A DNA stretch of 64,000 bases from Planomicrobium sp. YIM 101495 (GCF_009707665.1 NZ_WLZW01000001.1:1054001-1118000), one strand, 5' to 3'; numbered from the stretch's first letter, positions 53,601 through 63,244 are shown. Made by a program: numbers and translations. Notes: generated by a model from the letters alone, not told the origin.

Positions 53601-54971
53601 ATGAAGGTAAGCAAATTTGGCGGCACTTCCGTTTCGAATGCCCAGCAGATTCGGAAAGTGGCAAAAATTATTCAAAGCGATGCCAGGCGCAAGATCATTG
53701 TCGTGTCAGCTCCAGGTAAACGATTCAAAGAAGATTTTAAAGTGACGGACCTTCTCATTGACTTAGCTTCACGTTCCTTACAGAGTGAGTCAGTAGAAGA
53801 AACATTCGGACTCGTCATCGGCCGCTTCAGCGAAATCGCTGCAGAACTCGGTCTCCGTGATGCAGTCATGGATGAAATCAAGCAAGACTTTATAAGACGA
53901 TTGCAGGAAGATAAAACGTCGCCTGCATTTTATACCGATCAAATGAAAGCAGGCGGCGAAGACAACTCGGCACGGCTGATCGCTGCTTACTTGAACCAGA
54001 CCGGGACCTCGGCTGTGTACGGCGATCCGAAAGGCGGCTTGATCGTCTGCGAAAGTCCTGCACGTGTACAAGCACTTCCGGAAGCATACGAAGCGCTCGG
54101 TAAGCTAGCGGACGCATCAGCTGTCCACGTATTCCCAGGATTTTTCGGCTATACGAAAAGCGGTGTCCTGCGCACATTCGAGCGCGGCGGCTCAGATATC
54201 ACGGGCTCTATTCTTGCGGCTGCAGTAAAAGCTGAGCTATACGAGAACTTTACGGATGTCGACAGTGTCTTTGCAGCGAATCCCACTGTCATCGATCAGC
54301 CGATTGCGATTGAGGAAATGACGTACCGTGAAATGCGCGAGCTTTCATACGCGGGATTTGCAGTCCTGCACGACGAAGCACTGATGCCGGCATTCCGTGC
54401 ATCTGTCCCCGTCTGCATCCGCAATACGAACAACCCGGAAGCACCAGGTACGATGATTATCAAAGAGCGGACGAAGCGTTCCGAGCGTCCGGTCGTCGGG
54501 ATTTCTGCCGACAGCGGCTTCTCGACGTTATACGTCAGTAAATACTTGATGAACCGCGAACTCGGATTCGGCCGTAAGCTGCTGCAAATGCTTGAAGAGG
54601 AAGATGTTTCTTATGAACACATCCCTTCCGGCATCGATAATTTATCGGTCATCATCCGCAGCCACCAGTTGACTGGCGGGAAAGAGCGCCGTATCATCGA
54701 GCGCATCCAAAACGAACTACACGTCGACGATGTCCATATCCGAAGCGATTTCTCGATGGTCGTCCTTGTCGGAGAAGGCATGAATCATATGATCGGCCTC
54801 GCTTCCCGCGCGACTGCGGCGATTTCAAGAACCGGTGCCAACATCGAAATGATCAACCAAGGTTCTTCTGAGGTCAGTTTGTCGTTCGGTGTGAAAAAAC
54901 AGGACGAGACAAAGATTCTCCAAGAACTATACAAAGAATTTTTCCAGCCGTCTCTCGCATCGACTTGCTGA
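53601..54971 (+). CDS. thrD: Aspartate kinase (ThrD/YclM type)
   Basis: It phosphorylates aspartate, the first step to lysine, threonine and methionine. The 456 residues begin with MKVSKFGGTSV. They carry the catalytic FTDVDSVF region and GGSDITGS, and two ACT domains at the end (about 320-450; EMINQGSSEVSLSFGV). Overall it follows B. subtilis YclM, the threonine/lysine-controlled isozyme. The start is uncertain: the ATG at 53601 gives the family N-terminus but has only a distant ribosome binding site, and an ATG at 53583 or a 14-codon longer form is possible. It diverges from hom, its pathway partner. Confidence 0.94.
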   Translation: MKVSKFGGTSVSNAQQIRKVAKIIQSDARRKIIVVSAPGKRFKEDFKVTDLLIDLASRSLQSESVEETFGLVIGRFSEIAAELGLRDAVMDEIKQDFIRRLQEDKTSPAFYTDQMKAGGEDNSARLIAAYLNQTGTSAVYGDPKGGLIVCESPARVQALPEAYEALGKLADASAVHVFPGFFGYTKSGVLRTFERGGSDITGSILAAAVKAELYENFTDVDSVFAANPTVIDQPIAIEEMTYREMRELSYAGFAVLHDEALMPAFRASVPVCIRNTNNPEAPGTMIIKERTKRSERPVVGISADSGFSTLYVSKYLMNRELGFGRKLLQMLEEEDVSYEHIPSGIDNLSVIIRSHQLTGGKERRIIERIQNELHVDDVHIRSDFSMVVLVGEGMNHMIGLASRATAAISRTGANIEMINQGSSEVSLSFGVKKQDETKILQELYKEFFQPSLASTC

Positions 54972-54983
54972 ATAGGCGTGTAC

Positions 54984-55032
54984 GAAAAAGACGATTCCCC
55001 TCTGAACTGTTCAGAAGGAAATCGTCTTTTTC
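54984..55032. terminator. Terminator between aspartate kinase and cupin genes
   Basis: GAAAAAGACGATT pairs with AATCGTCTTTTTC, with an inner CTGAA/TTCAG hairpin; T- and A-tracts make it bidirectional. Confidence 0.92.
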
Positions 55033-55528
55033 AAGTTTTCCACTTTGCATGCACCGGACCTGCATCCCCTTGGACTGGATCCGTCAAAGGCTTCGGCACA
55101 TCCGCGATTTCTTCCAGCACAAACGGCCGCTCGCCATCTTTCCCTGTCTTGATATTCGGTGAAAGACCTCCGGGGTATGCACCGACGATTTGGAAATCTT
55201 CACTGCTGTTCAATTTCTTATGGCCGGTTCCCGCAGGCAAAAGTGCGACATCACCAGTCTTGACAGTCAACGTTTCCCCGTTTTCCCCGCCAAGCTGTAT
55301 CGTCGCTTCACCGGAACGGACGCCCAGCACTTCGTGTGTATTACTATGGTAATGATGATACGTGAAGACATCCCCTTGCCAGCTGTTGGTCCAGCCGTTC
55401 ATATTAAATGTCTTCTCGATTTCTTCAGGATGTTCCGCGAAACAAGCAGGATAAAGAATGACAGGCAAATCCGGATTGTTCGGAATATGTCCGTCATCCG
55501 TAAAGGTCATGGGACGTATTTTCTCCAT
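55031..55528 (-). CDS. YjlB-like cupin protein
   Basis: This 165-residue single-domain cupin resembles B. subtilis YjlB. The metal-binding motif is visible: YHHYHSNTHEVLGV (about 57-70; two His, one further His and Glu region), then GDVALLPAGTGH (about 92-103). No substrate is known. It is followed by the bidirectional terminator and preceded by patA in the same direction, 48 bases away, so the two may be co-transcribed. Confidence 0.87.
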   Translation of the reverse strand: MEKIRPMTFTDDGHIPNNPDLPVILYPACFAEHPEEIEKTFNMNGWTNSWQGDVFTYHHYHSNTHEVLGVRSGEATIQLGGENGETLTVKTGDVALLPAGTGHKKLNSSEDFQIVGAYPGGLSPNIKTGKDGERPFVLEEIADVPKPLTDPVQGDAGPVHAKWKT

Positions 55529-55576
55529 TGCCGACAGCTCCTTTTCCCATCTGTACCCTCAGAAACTGTCTCATAA

Positions 55577-56734
55577 TCACGAAATTTTGGAGAGAAATGC
55601 TTCCAGACGATCCAATCCTTGCTCAAGTACCGGCATGCTGTAGGCATAGGAAATGCGTAAGAATCCTTCGCCGTATGCGGTAAATGCAGATCCTGGTACA
55701 GCCGCCACGCCGCCTTCTTTTAACAAACGGCTCGCGAAATCAAACGAACTCATTCCGAATTTTTCAATCGAAGGGAACATGTAAAACGCTCCTTCTGGCT
55801 TCACGACGTCAATCCCCATCGTAACAAGACGGCCGTACACGTAATCACGGCGCTTTACATATTCCCCATTCATCTCACCCGGAATATGTCGCTGATTCGT
55901 CAATGCTTCCAGTGCACCGTACTGGCCTGGAACAGAGGCACACACCGTATTGTATTGATGCACTTTCAAGACGTGTTGCATAACCGCTTCCGGCCCGAGA
56001 ACGAAGCCAATGCGCCACCCTGTCATCGAATGTGACTTCGAGACTCCGTGGACAAGGATTGTCCGGTCTTTAAGCGACGCGTGCTTCGCAAACGTCGCGT
56101 GCTGTCCGTTAAATGTATTTTCACTATAAATTTCGTCCGTCACGATGAAAATTTCGTGGCGTTCCAATACTTCTGCCAGTGCCCCGACTTGTTCAGCGGA
56201 AAGCGTGACACCTGTCGGATTCGACGGGAAGTTCAGCAAGATCGCTTTTGTCCGGTCCGTAATGAGCGCTTCAAGCCGCTCCGGATCTGGTCGGAATTCC
56301 GTATCACTCATATCTAAGTACACCGTCTTTGCTCCGCATAGTTCGAAAATCGGTGCATAGCCCGCATACGTCGGCGCTGGCAAGATGACCTCATCGCCTT
56401 CTTCCAAAATCGTTCGGAAGACGGAATCCAATCCTTCACTCGCCCCGTTCGTGACGATTATATCTGTTGCTGCTTCGTATGTAAGTCCATAGCTGTCTTT
56501 AAAGAAATTCGCAATCGCGTCGCGCAGTTCGATGATGCCTGCGTTATGCGAATAATTCGTCCGGTTCTCCTCGATGGCTCGGATGCCCGCCTGCTTCACT
56601 TCTTCCGGCGTCGGAAAGTCCGGCTGTCCGACCGTCAAATTGATCGCCTCCGGATAGTTAGCCATCTGGTTGAAAAATTGCCGGATCCCCGAAATCTGGA
56701 TCGACTGTGCGCGTGGATTAATCGAAATGCTCAT
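55577..56734 (-). CDS. patA: PatA-type aminotransferase (class I/II)
   Basis: A 385-residue PLP-dependent fold-type I aminotransferase, closest in pattern to B. subtilis PatA, which acts on N-acetyl-LL-diaminopimelate in lysine synthesis. The start MSISINPRAQSIQISGIR, LTVGQPDFPTPE (about 34-45), FPSNPTGV and the PLP-lysine segment SKSHSMTGWRIGF are visible. Its position near aspartate-family genes (thrD, hom) supports, but does not prove, the lysine role. The ribosome binding site is weak. Confidence 0.88.
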   Translation of the reverse strand: MSISINPRAQSIQISGIRQFFNQMANYPEAINLTVGQPDFPTPEEVKQAGIRAIEENRTNYSHNAGIIELRDAIANFFKDSYGLTYEAATDIIVTNGASEGLDSVFRTILEEGDEVILPAPTYAGYAPIFELCGAKTVYLDMSDTEFRPDPERLEALITDRTKAILLNFPSNPTGVTLSAEQVGALAEVLERHEIFIVTDEIYSENTFNGQHATFAKHASLKDRTILVHGVSKSHSMTGWRIGFVLGPEAVMQHVLKVHQYNTVCASVPGQYGALEALTNQRHIPGEMNGEYVKRRDYVYGRLVTMGIDVVKPEGAFYMFPSIEKFGMSSFDFASRLLKEGGVAAVPGSAFTAYGEGFLRISYAYSMPVLEQGLDRLEAFLSKIS

Positions 56735-56833
56735 GGAACAACAACCTCTTCCCCAAAATTTTGACGCATCTATCCCCGTCAGTTATCCATAAGTTTACTG
56801 CAAGTTCAGCAGTGCGACAAATATTCCCTTCGC

Positions 56834-57301
56834 TTAAAATTCCAAGCGCTTCCGGACGGCTGAGACAAAACTTTGACTAACCGGCAGGACCGCTCCGTCT
56901 TCCATCGTCACCAAGTACCCGGCACCGATGTCTTTTGAAATCTCTACTATAGAGTGGAGATTTACGATATACGAACGGTGGACCTGCAAAAACTGATGCG
57001 GAAGACGCGGCATCAATTCTTTCAACGTTTGTGTGGCACAGTAGCTTTCATCTCCTGCATAAAACCACGTCTTCTTTTGGTTACTTTCTATATAAGCAAT
57101 GTTTTCGACATGCACAGGCCGCCATACATCTTCCGATCGTCCAGTCAGGAAATGAAGCGGTTCACACGAGACGTTCACAACAACCGCTTCCTGTTCCGTG
57201 ATGATTTCGAGCGCTTTCGAGCCTTCCACCTTGATAATCGTCCCTTCTGGCAACCAATCTTCAAGCTGTTTCCCGATTCTTTGCAGCAATGTGTTTTGCA
57301 T
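56834..57301 (-). CDS. LytTR-family DNA-binding regulator
   Basis: A 155-residue protein without a receiver domain. The first 50 residues are of unknown fold (KQLEDWLPEGTIIKVEGS). The rest is a LytTR DNA-binding domain with its pattern HVENIAYIESNQKKTWFY, LKELMPRLPHQFLQVHRSYIVNL and LPVSQSF. LytTR domains bind 9-bp direct repeats. The ATG at 57301 has AGGGG upstream; the longer frame starts with TTG two codons earlier. It is divergent from aceA with about 170 bases between, so it is the first candidate to control the glyoxylate genes. Confidence 0.88.
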   Translation of the reverse strand: MQNTLLQRIGKQLEDWLPEGTIIKVEGSKALEIITEQEAVVVNVSCEPLHFLTGRSEDVWRPVHVENIAYIESNQKKTWFYAGDESYCATQTLKELMPRLPHQFLQVHRSYIVNLHSIVEISKDIGAGYLVTMEDGAVLPVSQSFVSAVRKRLEF

Positions 57302-57377
57302 ATCCAATCCCCTCTCCAGTCGCTTATCGTGAAATAATAGCGTTCATCCCGTCTTAAAACCCTTTTGTCAGAATTTA

Positions 57378-57406
57378 AAGACAGTCAAAATAATCTGTTA
57401 TATAGT
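57378..57406 (+). promoter_or_regulatory. Likely promoter of aceAB
   Basis: AAGACA (57378-57383), a 17-base spacer and TATAGT (57401-57406) fit a sigma-A promoter, with the palindrome at 57423 lying just past the expected start. Confidence 0.5.
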
Positions 57407-57422
57407 AATATACATCAACTAC

Positions 57423-57440
57423 AACTGTATTAATACAGTT
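57423..57440. promoter_or_regulatory. 18-bp perfect palindrome, candidate aceAB operator
   Basis: AACTGTATTAATACAGTT is its own reverse complement. It lies 32 bases before the aceA start and just downstream of the putative promoter, where a repressor would block transcription. Its halves include ACAGTT, similar to part of the LytTR site. It does not match the CcpA cre consensus. Confidence 0.65.
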
Positions 57441-57472
57441 AAATCAAATTTTTTCGGAAAGGGATGGATAAA

Positions 57473-58765
57473 ATGGTCAGCAAACAGCAGCAAATCGAGG
57501 AATTGCAAAAGAGTTGGGAAGAGGATAGTCGTTGGAATGGAATTGAACGCCCGTACGGTGCAGAAGAGGTCGTGAAGCTGAGAGGCTCTGTTCTAATCGA
57601 ACATACATTGGCGAAGCGAGGGGCTGAACGACTGTTCCGATCCATTCATGAAACCGATTTTGTCAACGCACTTGGCGCTCTTACCGGGAACCAGGCAGTC
57701 CAACAAGTGAAAGCCGGACTTCAGGCAATCTACTTGAGCGGCTGGCAAGTTGCCGCTGATGCCAACTCAGCTGGCCAAATGTATCCGGACCAGAGCTTAT
57801 ACCCGGTCGACTCGGTACCCGCGGTCGTCAAGAAAATCAACCAGGCGCTGACACGCGCTGACCAGATCGACCAATTGGAAGGCCGCGAAGGATTCGATTG
57901 GTTCGCACCGATCGTGGCAGATGCTGAAGCAGGATTCGGCGGTCCGTTGAACGTCTTCGAACTGATGAAGTCGATGATCGAAGCCGGCGCTTCAGGCGTC
58001 CACTTCGAAGACCAGCTTGCTTCCGAGAAAAAATGCGGCCACTTAGGCGGGAAAGTTTTACTGCCGACACAAAACGCGGTCCGCAATCTCGTATCCGCTC
58101 GTCTCGCTTCCGATGTACTCGGCGTACCGACACTGCTGATCGCCCGGACAGACGCAGACGCTGCTGACTTGATCACGAGCGACATCGATCCGGTCGATCA
58201 TGAATTCATTACAGGCGAACGCACACCGGAAGGTTTTTACCGGACGCGCTCAGGAATCGATCAAGCAATCGCACGCGGTCTTGCTTATGCACCATATGCA
58301 GACCTTGTCTGGTGTGAAACTTCCCACCCGAACTTGGAGGAAGCACAAGCATTCGCCGATGCGATCCATGAGAAATTCCCTGGGAAGCTGCTTGCTTACA
58401 ACTGCTCTCCTTCCTTCAACTGGAAAGCGAAGCTGGACGACGAAACGATCGCAAATTACCAGCGCGAGTTAGGGAAAATGGGCTACAAGTTCCAGTTCGT
58501 TACACTGGCCGGCTTCCATGCGCTGAACCACTCGATGTTCGAACTTGCGCATGACTATAAAGATAATGGCATGGCTGCTTACTCGAAACTGCAAGAAGCA
58601 GAGTTCGCAAGCGAATCAAAAGGCTACACTGCGACACGCCACCAGCGCGAAGTCGGCACAGGCTACTTCGATGAAGTTTCACAAGTGATTTCAGGAGGGA
58701 CCAGCTCGACGACTGCAATGCAAGGATCGACTGAAACAGCTCAATTCCAGACAGTGAAAGGATGA
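57473..58765 (+). CDS. aceA: Isocitrate lyase
   Basis: AceA splits isocitrate to glyoxylate and succinate, the first step of the glyoxylate shunt for growth on acetate or fatty acids. The 430 residues carry the signature [13 protein letters not shown] with the catalytic Cys188, and the [10 protein letters not shown] metal-binding region near residue 146. The ATG at 57473 is preferred as its GGAAAGGG lies at proper distance; an ATG three codons earlier touches that site. aceB follows after 6 bases, so they form one operon. Confidence 0.97.
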   Translation: MVSKQQQIEELQKSWEEDSRWNGIERPYGAEEVVKLRGSVLIEHTLAKRGAERLFRSIHETDFVNALGALTGNQAVQQVKAGLQAIYLSGWQVAADANSAGQMYPDQSLYPVDSVPAVVKKINQALTRADQIDQLEGREGFDWFAPIVADAEAGFGGPLNVFELMKSMIEAGASGVHFEDQLASEKKCGHLGGKVLLPTQNAVRNLVSARLASDVLGVPTLLIARTDADAADLITSDIDPVDHEFITGERTPEGFYRTRSGIDQAIARGLAYAPYADLVWCETSHPNLEEAQAFADAIHEKFPGKLLAYNCSPSFNWKAKLDDETIANYQRELGKMGYKFQFVTLAGFHALNHSMFELAHDYKDNGMAAYSKLQEAEFASESKGYTATRHQREVGTGYFDEVSQVISGGTSSTTAMQGSTETAQFQTVKG

Positions 58766-58771
58766 AGGAAT

Positions 58772-60361
58772 TTGATCACTGAATCGAACATCCGCATCCA
58801 GGCGGAAGAGCTTCCTGGAATGGATAAGATTTTGACACCTGAAGCACTCGCATTTATCGAAAAACTGCATGAACAATTCAACTCACGAAGATTGGAGCTG
58901 CTCGACAAACGGCAGCTCCGCCAAAAAGAACTCGATCAAGGCGGCACACTCGACTTCCTGTCAGAGACGGAGCACATCCGGAACGGCGATTGGACGATTG
59001 CCCCCTTACCGGACGACTTAAAAGACCGACGCGTAGAAATCACAGGCCCGACCAACCGGAAAATGCTCATCAATGCATTGAATTCCGGTGCGAAAACGTT
59101 CATGGCAGACTTGGAAGATGCCACTGCCCCGAACTGGCACAACGTCATCGACGGCCAGATTAATTTGTACGATGCCGTCCGGCGCGAAATCGATTTCAGT
59201 GTCCCGGAGACAGGCAAAGCATATAAGCTGAACGACGAGACCGCTGTCTTGATGGTCCGTCCGCGCGGCTGGCACTTACCGGAAGAGCACATCGAAATTG
59301 GTGACACGATCGCCTCTGGAAGCCTCGTCGATTTCGGTCTCTACTTCTTCCACAATGCGAAGGAATTGATCAAGCGTGGCAGCGGCCCTTACTTCTACTT
59401 GCCGAAGCTCGAAAGCCATCTAGAAGCACGCCTCTGGAATGATGTCTTCAACTTTGCGCAGGACGAACTCGGAATCCCACGCGGGACGATCCGGGCGACC
59501 GTCCTCATCGAGACCATTCTAGCCGCATTCGAAATGGATGAGATCCTTTACGAACTGCGCGATCACTCAGCTGGTCTGAATTGCGGCCGTTGGGATTACA
59601 TTTTCAGCTTCATCAAACGGATGCGCAATAAGCCGGAATTCATCGTTCCGGACCGTGCACAAGTGACGATGACCGTGCCATTCATGCGTGCTTATACACT
59701 CCTTTGCATTCAGACGTGCCATAAGCGGAACGCACCGGCGATCGGCGGCATGGCCGCACAGATCCCAGTCAAGAACGATCCGGAAGCGAACGATGCAGCG
59801 TTCCAGAAAGTCGCCGAAGACAAACGGCGTGAAGCGACGGATGGCCACGATGGCACATGGGTTGCGCACCCTGCACTCGTTCCGGTCGCGATGGAACAGT
59901 TCGATGCGGTCATGAAAACACCGAACCAAATCAATCGGAAACGTGAAGACGTCCAGTCTACTGCCGAACAGCTCGTGGAAATTCCGACGGGTACCATTAC
60001 CGAAGACGGACTCCGCGGCAACATTTCTGTCGGCATCCAGTACATCGCCTCCTGGCTATCAGGAAACGGTGCAGCACCGATCAACAACTTGATGGAAGAT
60101 GCGGCAACAGCCGAAATCTCCCGCTCCCAAGTTTGGCACTGGATCCGCCACTCAGAAGGGAAACTGGTGGATGGACGTGACATCGACTTACCTCTCGTTG
60201 AGCAGATTATGGAAGAAGAAGACAATGTAATCAAACAAACAGTCGGTGAAAATTACGAACGCGGCAACTTCGCAGAAGCCCGTGAATTGCTTTCGAACTT
60301 GATTGTGAATGATGAATTTGCTGAGTTTCTGACATTGCCTGGTTATGAAAAACTAAAATGA
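58772..60361 (+). CDS. aceB: Malate synthase A
   Basis: AceB joins glyoxylate and acetyl-CoA to malate. At 529 residues it is the A-type (shorter) enzyme. Visible features are [13 protein letters not shown] at about 110-122, [30 protein letters not shown] (with the metal-binding Glu) and [12 protein letters not shown], and near the end [12 protein letters not shown]. It starts with TTG at 58772, 6 bases after the aceA stop. Together aceA and aceB make a full glyoxylate bypass. Confidence 0.97.
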   Translation: MITESNIRIQAEELPGMDKILTPEALAFIEKLHEQFNSRRLELLDKRQLRQKELDQGGTLDFLSETEHIRNGDWTIAPLPDDLKDRRVEITGPTNRKMLINALNSGAKTFMADLEDATAPNWHNVIDGQINLYDAVRREIDFSVPETGKAYKLNDETAVLMVRPRGWHLPEEHIEIGDTIASGSLVDFGLYFFHNAKELIKRGSGPYFYLPKLESHLEARLWNDVFNFAQDELGIPRGTIRATVLIETILAAFEMDEILYELRDHSAGLNCGRWDYIFSFIKRMRNKPEFIVPDRAQVTMTVPFMRAYTLLCIQTCHKRNAPAIGGMAAQIPVKNDPEANDAAFQKVAEDKRREATDGHDGTWVAHPALVPVAMEQFDAVMKTPNQINRKREDVQSTAEQLVEIPTGTITEDGLRGNISVGIQYIASWLSGNGAAPINNLMEDAATAEISRSQVWHWIRHSEGKLVDGRDIDLPLVEQIMEEEDNVIKQTVGENYERGNFAEARELLSNLIVNDEFAEFLTLPGYEKLK

Positions 60362-60378
60362 GAGTGGAGGAGATTGTA

Positions 60379-60507
60379 ATGAAAACGACAACTAATACGA
60401 TCAAACGCCATAAGAAAGAGTGCTGTGAGTGTGGAGCTGAAATCAAAGAACAACGCGAGTCGATCATCTACGAATGTGAGCGGTGCATGACGCAGAAAGC
60501 TGAATAA
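60379..60507 (+). CDS. YhfH-like mini zinc-ribbon protein
   Basis: A 42-residue protein reading MKTTTNTIKRHKK then CCECGAEIKEQRES, IIYECERC and a short tail. The two CxxC-type pairs (CECG and CERC) about 18 residues apart suggest a zinc ribbon as in the YhfH family of Firmicute mini-proteins, whose function is unknown. GGAGGAG stands 7 bases before the ATG. It begins 17 bases after the aceB stop, so it is probably the third cistron of the aceAB operon, and a hairpin follows. Confidence 0.78.
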   Translation: MKTTTNTIKRHKKECCECGAEIKEQRESIIYECERCMTQKAE

Positions 60508-60523
60508 GAGAACAAGAAAGAAA

Positions 60524-60557
60524 CTGGCGGGACGTCCCAAATGAGACGTCCCGCCAG
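60524..60557. terminator. Hairpin terminator after the mini zinc-ribbon gene
   Basis: A 13-bp perfect stem (CTGGCGGGACGTC ... GACGTCCCGCCAG) with an 8-base loop. The flanking T-rich tracts are interrupted by C, so termination may be moderate; it also faces the convergent gene. Confidence 0.78.
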
Positions 60558-60577
60558 CTTCTTCTTATGCACCTTCA

Positions 60578-60880
60578 TTATTCTGCTACTTCTTTCTTCG
60601 ATTGATCGGATGAACGGATCCGGTAGCGTGAATCCTCTTCCAGCTTATTGAAAATCTCGATGTAGCGGTCCCCTTCACCGATCTCCTCACGCGGCGCTTC
60701 GTCCACGACTCCTGCGAGTGGCTGGTTCACAGGCTCGATGACACGTGAATCGAAATCGTTCATCAATCCTTGCAAGGCATCGTAATCCGTTACTTCTTTA
60801 TCCTTCTCCACTTGCTTGAACAAGCGCTTCGATTCTTCTTCGGTCAACTCGACATAGCCAACAGTAATCCGTTGCGACAT
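60578..60880 (-). CDS. Hypothetical acidic protein
   Basis: I do not recognise this 100-residue protein. It is hydrophilic and acidic (ELTEEESKRLFKQVEKDKE at about 11-29; APREEIGEGDRY in the middle). It has no cysteines, signal peptide or membrane segment. AAGGAGG is 7 to 8 bases before the ATG, which is strong support for a real gene. It is single and convergent with the aceAB unit. Confidence 0.72.
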   Translation of the reverse strand: MSQRITVGYVELTEEESKRLFKQVEKDKEVTDYDALQGLMNDFDSRVIEPVNQPLAGVVDEAPREEIGEGDRYIEIFNKLEEDSRYRIRSSDQSKKEVAE

Positions 60881-61232
60881 ACGTTCGTCCTCCTTCTGGA
60901 ATCTATATTAAGTTGAGATTAAGAAACAGGATACCCGATATTCCGCAAAACAGCTCCGCATCCAGTGGGCTGGCACCAGGCTAATTCTGTATCGCTTCGC
61001 TCTCCAGAATGGATCTCGGCACTGCGCTAGCCCACAGGAGTCTCTGCTATTTTGCTCCATATCTCTTCATCAATGATGAGGAGCGATACTTTTCATCACT
61101 ACACTCCATTTAGAAGAAAGAGCGGAATAAGTCCGCCCTGAGCGGTTTCTTCCAACCTTTTTTGTAATGTCCATTCCTTATTTCAACTTATCTAGTTAGT
61201 CTTCTATACCCCAGCTGCGGAGAAAAACGCAC
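60881..61232. other. Gene-free stretch with an inverted-repeat element
   Basis: No gene is seen. The main structure is the nested hairpin at 60965-61035. The stretch from 61040 to 61200 shows no recognisable signal apart from short T-runs that might end the acyltransferase transcript. Confidence 0.6.
60965..61035. repeat. Nested inverted-repeat element
   Basis: GTGGGCTGGC (60965-60974) pairs with GCTAGCCCAC (61026-61035) with one G-T pair. Inside, ATTCTG (60984-60989) pairs with CAGAAT (61005-61010), and outside CTCC pairs with GGAG. No T-tract follows. It looks like a dispersed intergenic palindrome rather than a terminator. Confidence 0.6.
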
Positions 61233-62351
61233 TCACTTCTCGGTTTCGGCTGTTTTTCCGGCTTCCCAGAAAAGCGGTGCTTGTTTCGGCAATTTCCCGA
61301 ACATGAAGCTTGCCCCTGGAATGAAGCGGTGGAACCACCAAATAACGAAGTAACAAATAATGACGACCAATGCATACTGCAGCGCAATCATCACATGCCA
61401 CGACAAGCCAAATGTCTTAATCGGGAAGTAAATGTTCACTTGTGTAATCAAGTAAGGGTGCATCAAATAAAAGCCGAATGAATACGATGCGATCGCTTTG
61501 ATCCGGTCCGTCGTCCGGACTTTGAAGCGCGTCACGAACTGCTCGCACAAGTACAGGAAGAATAAGCCACCGATGACGATGAAGAAAATGCCCATGCTTT
61601 TATACAGCTCTTCCGGAATCGCTACACGCGTATCCGTGAAGGCGTTTTGGTAACGGATCGAGACGTAGATCGTTCCGGCCGTCAAGAACAACACGCCGAG
61701 AACAGCTGTCTTCTTCCCCGTCACTTTCGCTTTGATTTCCTCGTAATGCAAGCCGATCCACGCGCCTAACAAGAATGCTGACAAGTTACTGACGAAGAAC
61801 GGTCCGGTCACGACTTGATACTTCCAATTCCACATATAATACACGAGTTCAATGACGACTCCGAACGCCCATAGGTACTTTCTCAGGAACGCCGATGTCT
61901 GGACGATGTACATCAAGACCGGGAACACGAGATATAGCTGCACGACAAGCATGATGAAGTGCAGTTGATATTTACTGCCACCTGTCAGAATGTTCTCGAC
62001 GATGCCACCGAGGTCGAACAGTTTATGTCCGTAGTGGATCACATCCATCTCATAGATGATCGACCAGATGACGAACGGGACGAGTATGTAGACGACGCGT
62101 TTGCGGAAGTAATCGAACAACACTTTACCTGTCCACTCACGGTCTCTATAGTTATAGAAAAAGACGATTCCGACAAGCATGATGAACAGGCCGGCCTCGA
62201 TACGGACGATATTATTGAAATAATGATACACTTCATGCTGAATTGTGAATGGCTGGAATAAGTGCGTATATGGCGCAGTGACGTGTACGAAAACAACCAT
62301 CAGCATGGCGAAGATACGGATATAATAAATCGAGCGGATTTCTTTTTTCAC
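61233..62351 (-). CDS. Membrane acyltransferase (acyltransferase-3 family)
   Basis: A 372-residue protein with ten or so membrane helices, of the acyltransferase-3 family that O-acetylates surface sugars. The N-terminal pattern YYIRIFAMLMVVFVHVTAPY includes the family's conserved His, and FGFYLMHPYLI lies near residue 295. There is no C-terminal SGNH esterase domain as in OatA, so it would belong to the short type. Target sugar is unknown. It is a single gene with no close partners. Confidence 0.87.
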   Translation of the reverse strand: MKKEIRSIYYIRIFAMLMVVFVHVTAPYTHLFQPFTIQHEVYHYFNNIVRIEAGLFIMLVGIVFFYNYRDREWTGKVLFDYFRKRVVYILVPFVIWSIIYEMDVIHYGHKLFDLGGIVENILTGGSKYQLHFIMLVVQLYLVFPVLMYIVQTSAFLRKYLWAFGVVIELVYYMWNWKYQVVTGPFFVSNLSAFLLGAWIGLHYEEIKAKVTGKKTAVLGVLFLTAGTIYVSIRYQNAFTDTRVAIPEELYKSMGIFFIVIGGLFFLYLCEQFVTRFKVRTTDRIKAIASYSFGFYLMHPYLITQVNIYFPIKTFGLSWHVMIALQYALVVIICYFVIWWFHRFIPGASFMFGKLPKQAPLFWEAGKTAETEK

Positions 62352-62509
62352 TTGGTCACACCTCTAATCTCATGAACCTGGCTCTCTTGTTAACCTACAG
62401 ATTATGCTATCACATATCGCAAATTCTTGTTTAGTTGGCACTAGTGCTCTTGCCCTTTTTCCGTTACGATAGATGGAGATAGATTAAACAGATAGGCGGA
62501 GTGATTTGA

Positions 62510-63169
62510 ATGCGCATAGCAATTTTCGATTTTGACGGTACTTTGTATTCGAAAGAAACATTCCAATTGATGATGGACCATTTAAAGGAGCACCCGGTGC
62601 ACGGTTACCGCTACCGGATCTTCTTCAAGAAGATCATGCCTTCCTACCTTGGATCAAAAATCAAGGTCGTGCCTATGCATGTCATGCGCGCACGTTCTGT
62701 AGAGGCTTACTTAGCAGCACTGAACACGCTGTCCCGCTCAGAAATGGAAGAGTACTTCTCCGACATCGCTGCGAAAATGACGGATGACTTCAACCAGTCG
62801 GTCGTGGACAGATTGAAGAAGCATCACGAAGACGGCGATCACGTCATGGTCGTTTCGGGTGCGTTCACACCACTTCTCAATACGGTAACGGCCGGATTGC
62901 CGATCGATACAATCATCGGCACCGACATCCCATATACGAATGATAAGTACGATGCGGCACAAAAAGTCGCGCACGTACAAGGCCGTATGAAAGTCGAGAA
63001 GATCACAGAATCCCTCGGCGAACAACCCATCGACTGGGACAACAGCTTTGCTTATGGCGACAGCCACTCGGATCTCCCCGTCCTTGAGCTCGTCGGACAG
63101 CCGGTTGCCGTCCAACCTGAGCAGAAGCTACGCACCATCGCAGATAAGCGCAGCTGGGAGATCCTATAA
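62510..63169 (+). CDS. HAD-IB family hydrolase
   Basis: A 219-residue cytoplasmic phosphatase-like protein of HAD subfamily IB (SerB-like). Motif I FDFDGTLYSKET is at residues 6-17, motif II VVSGAFTP near 120, and motif III/IV AYGDSHSDLPVLELV near 185-199. Related enzymes hydrolyse small phosphate esters such as phosphoserine; the substrate here is open. GGAG precedes the ATG. A bidirectional hairpin follows. Confidence 0.9.
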   Translation: MRIAIFDFDGTLYSKETFQLMMDHLKEHPVHGYRYRIFFKKIMPSYLGSKIKVVPMHVMRARSVEAYLAALNTLSRSEMEEYFSDIAAKMTDDFNQSVVDRLKKHHEDGDHVMVVSGAFTPLLNTVTAGLPIDTIIGTDIPYTNDKYDAAQKVAHVQGRMKVEKITESLGEQPIDWDNSFAYGDSHSDLPVLELVGQPVAVQPEQKLRTIADKRSWEIL

Positions 63170-63183
63170 TACGGCTCCGACAA

Positions 63184-63236
63184 AAAAGGAACTGTCCATC
63201 ACTGTCATATAGATGACAACTAGGATAGTTCCTTTT
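63184..63236. terminator. Bidirectional terminator, HAD gene / flavin oxidoreductase
   Basis: AAAAGGAACT pairs with AGTTCCTTTT; inside, GTCAT and ATGAC form a second small hairpin. Both strands end in T- or A-runs. Confidence 0.85.
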
Positions 63237-63244
63237 CATTTTCT

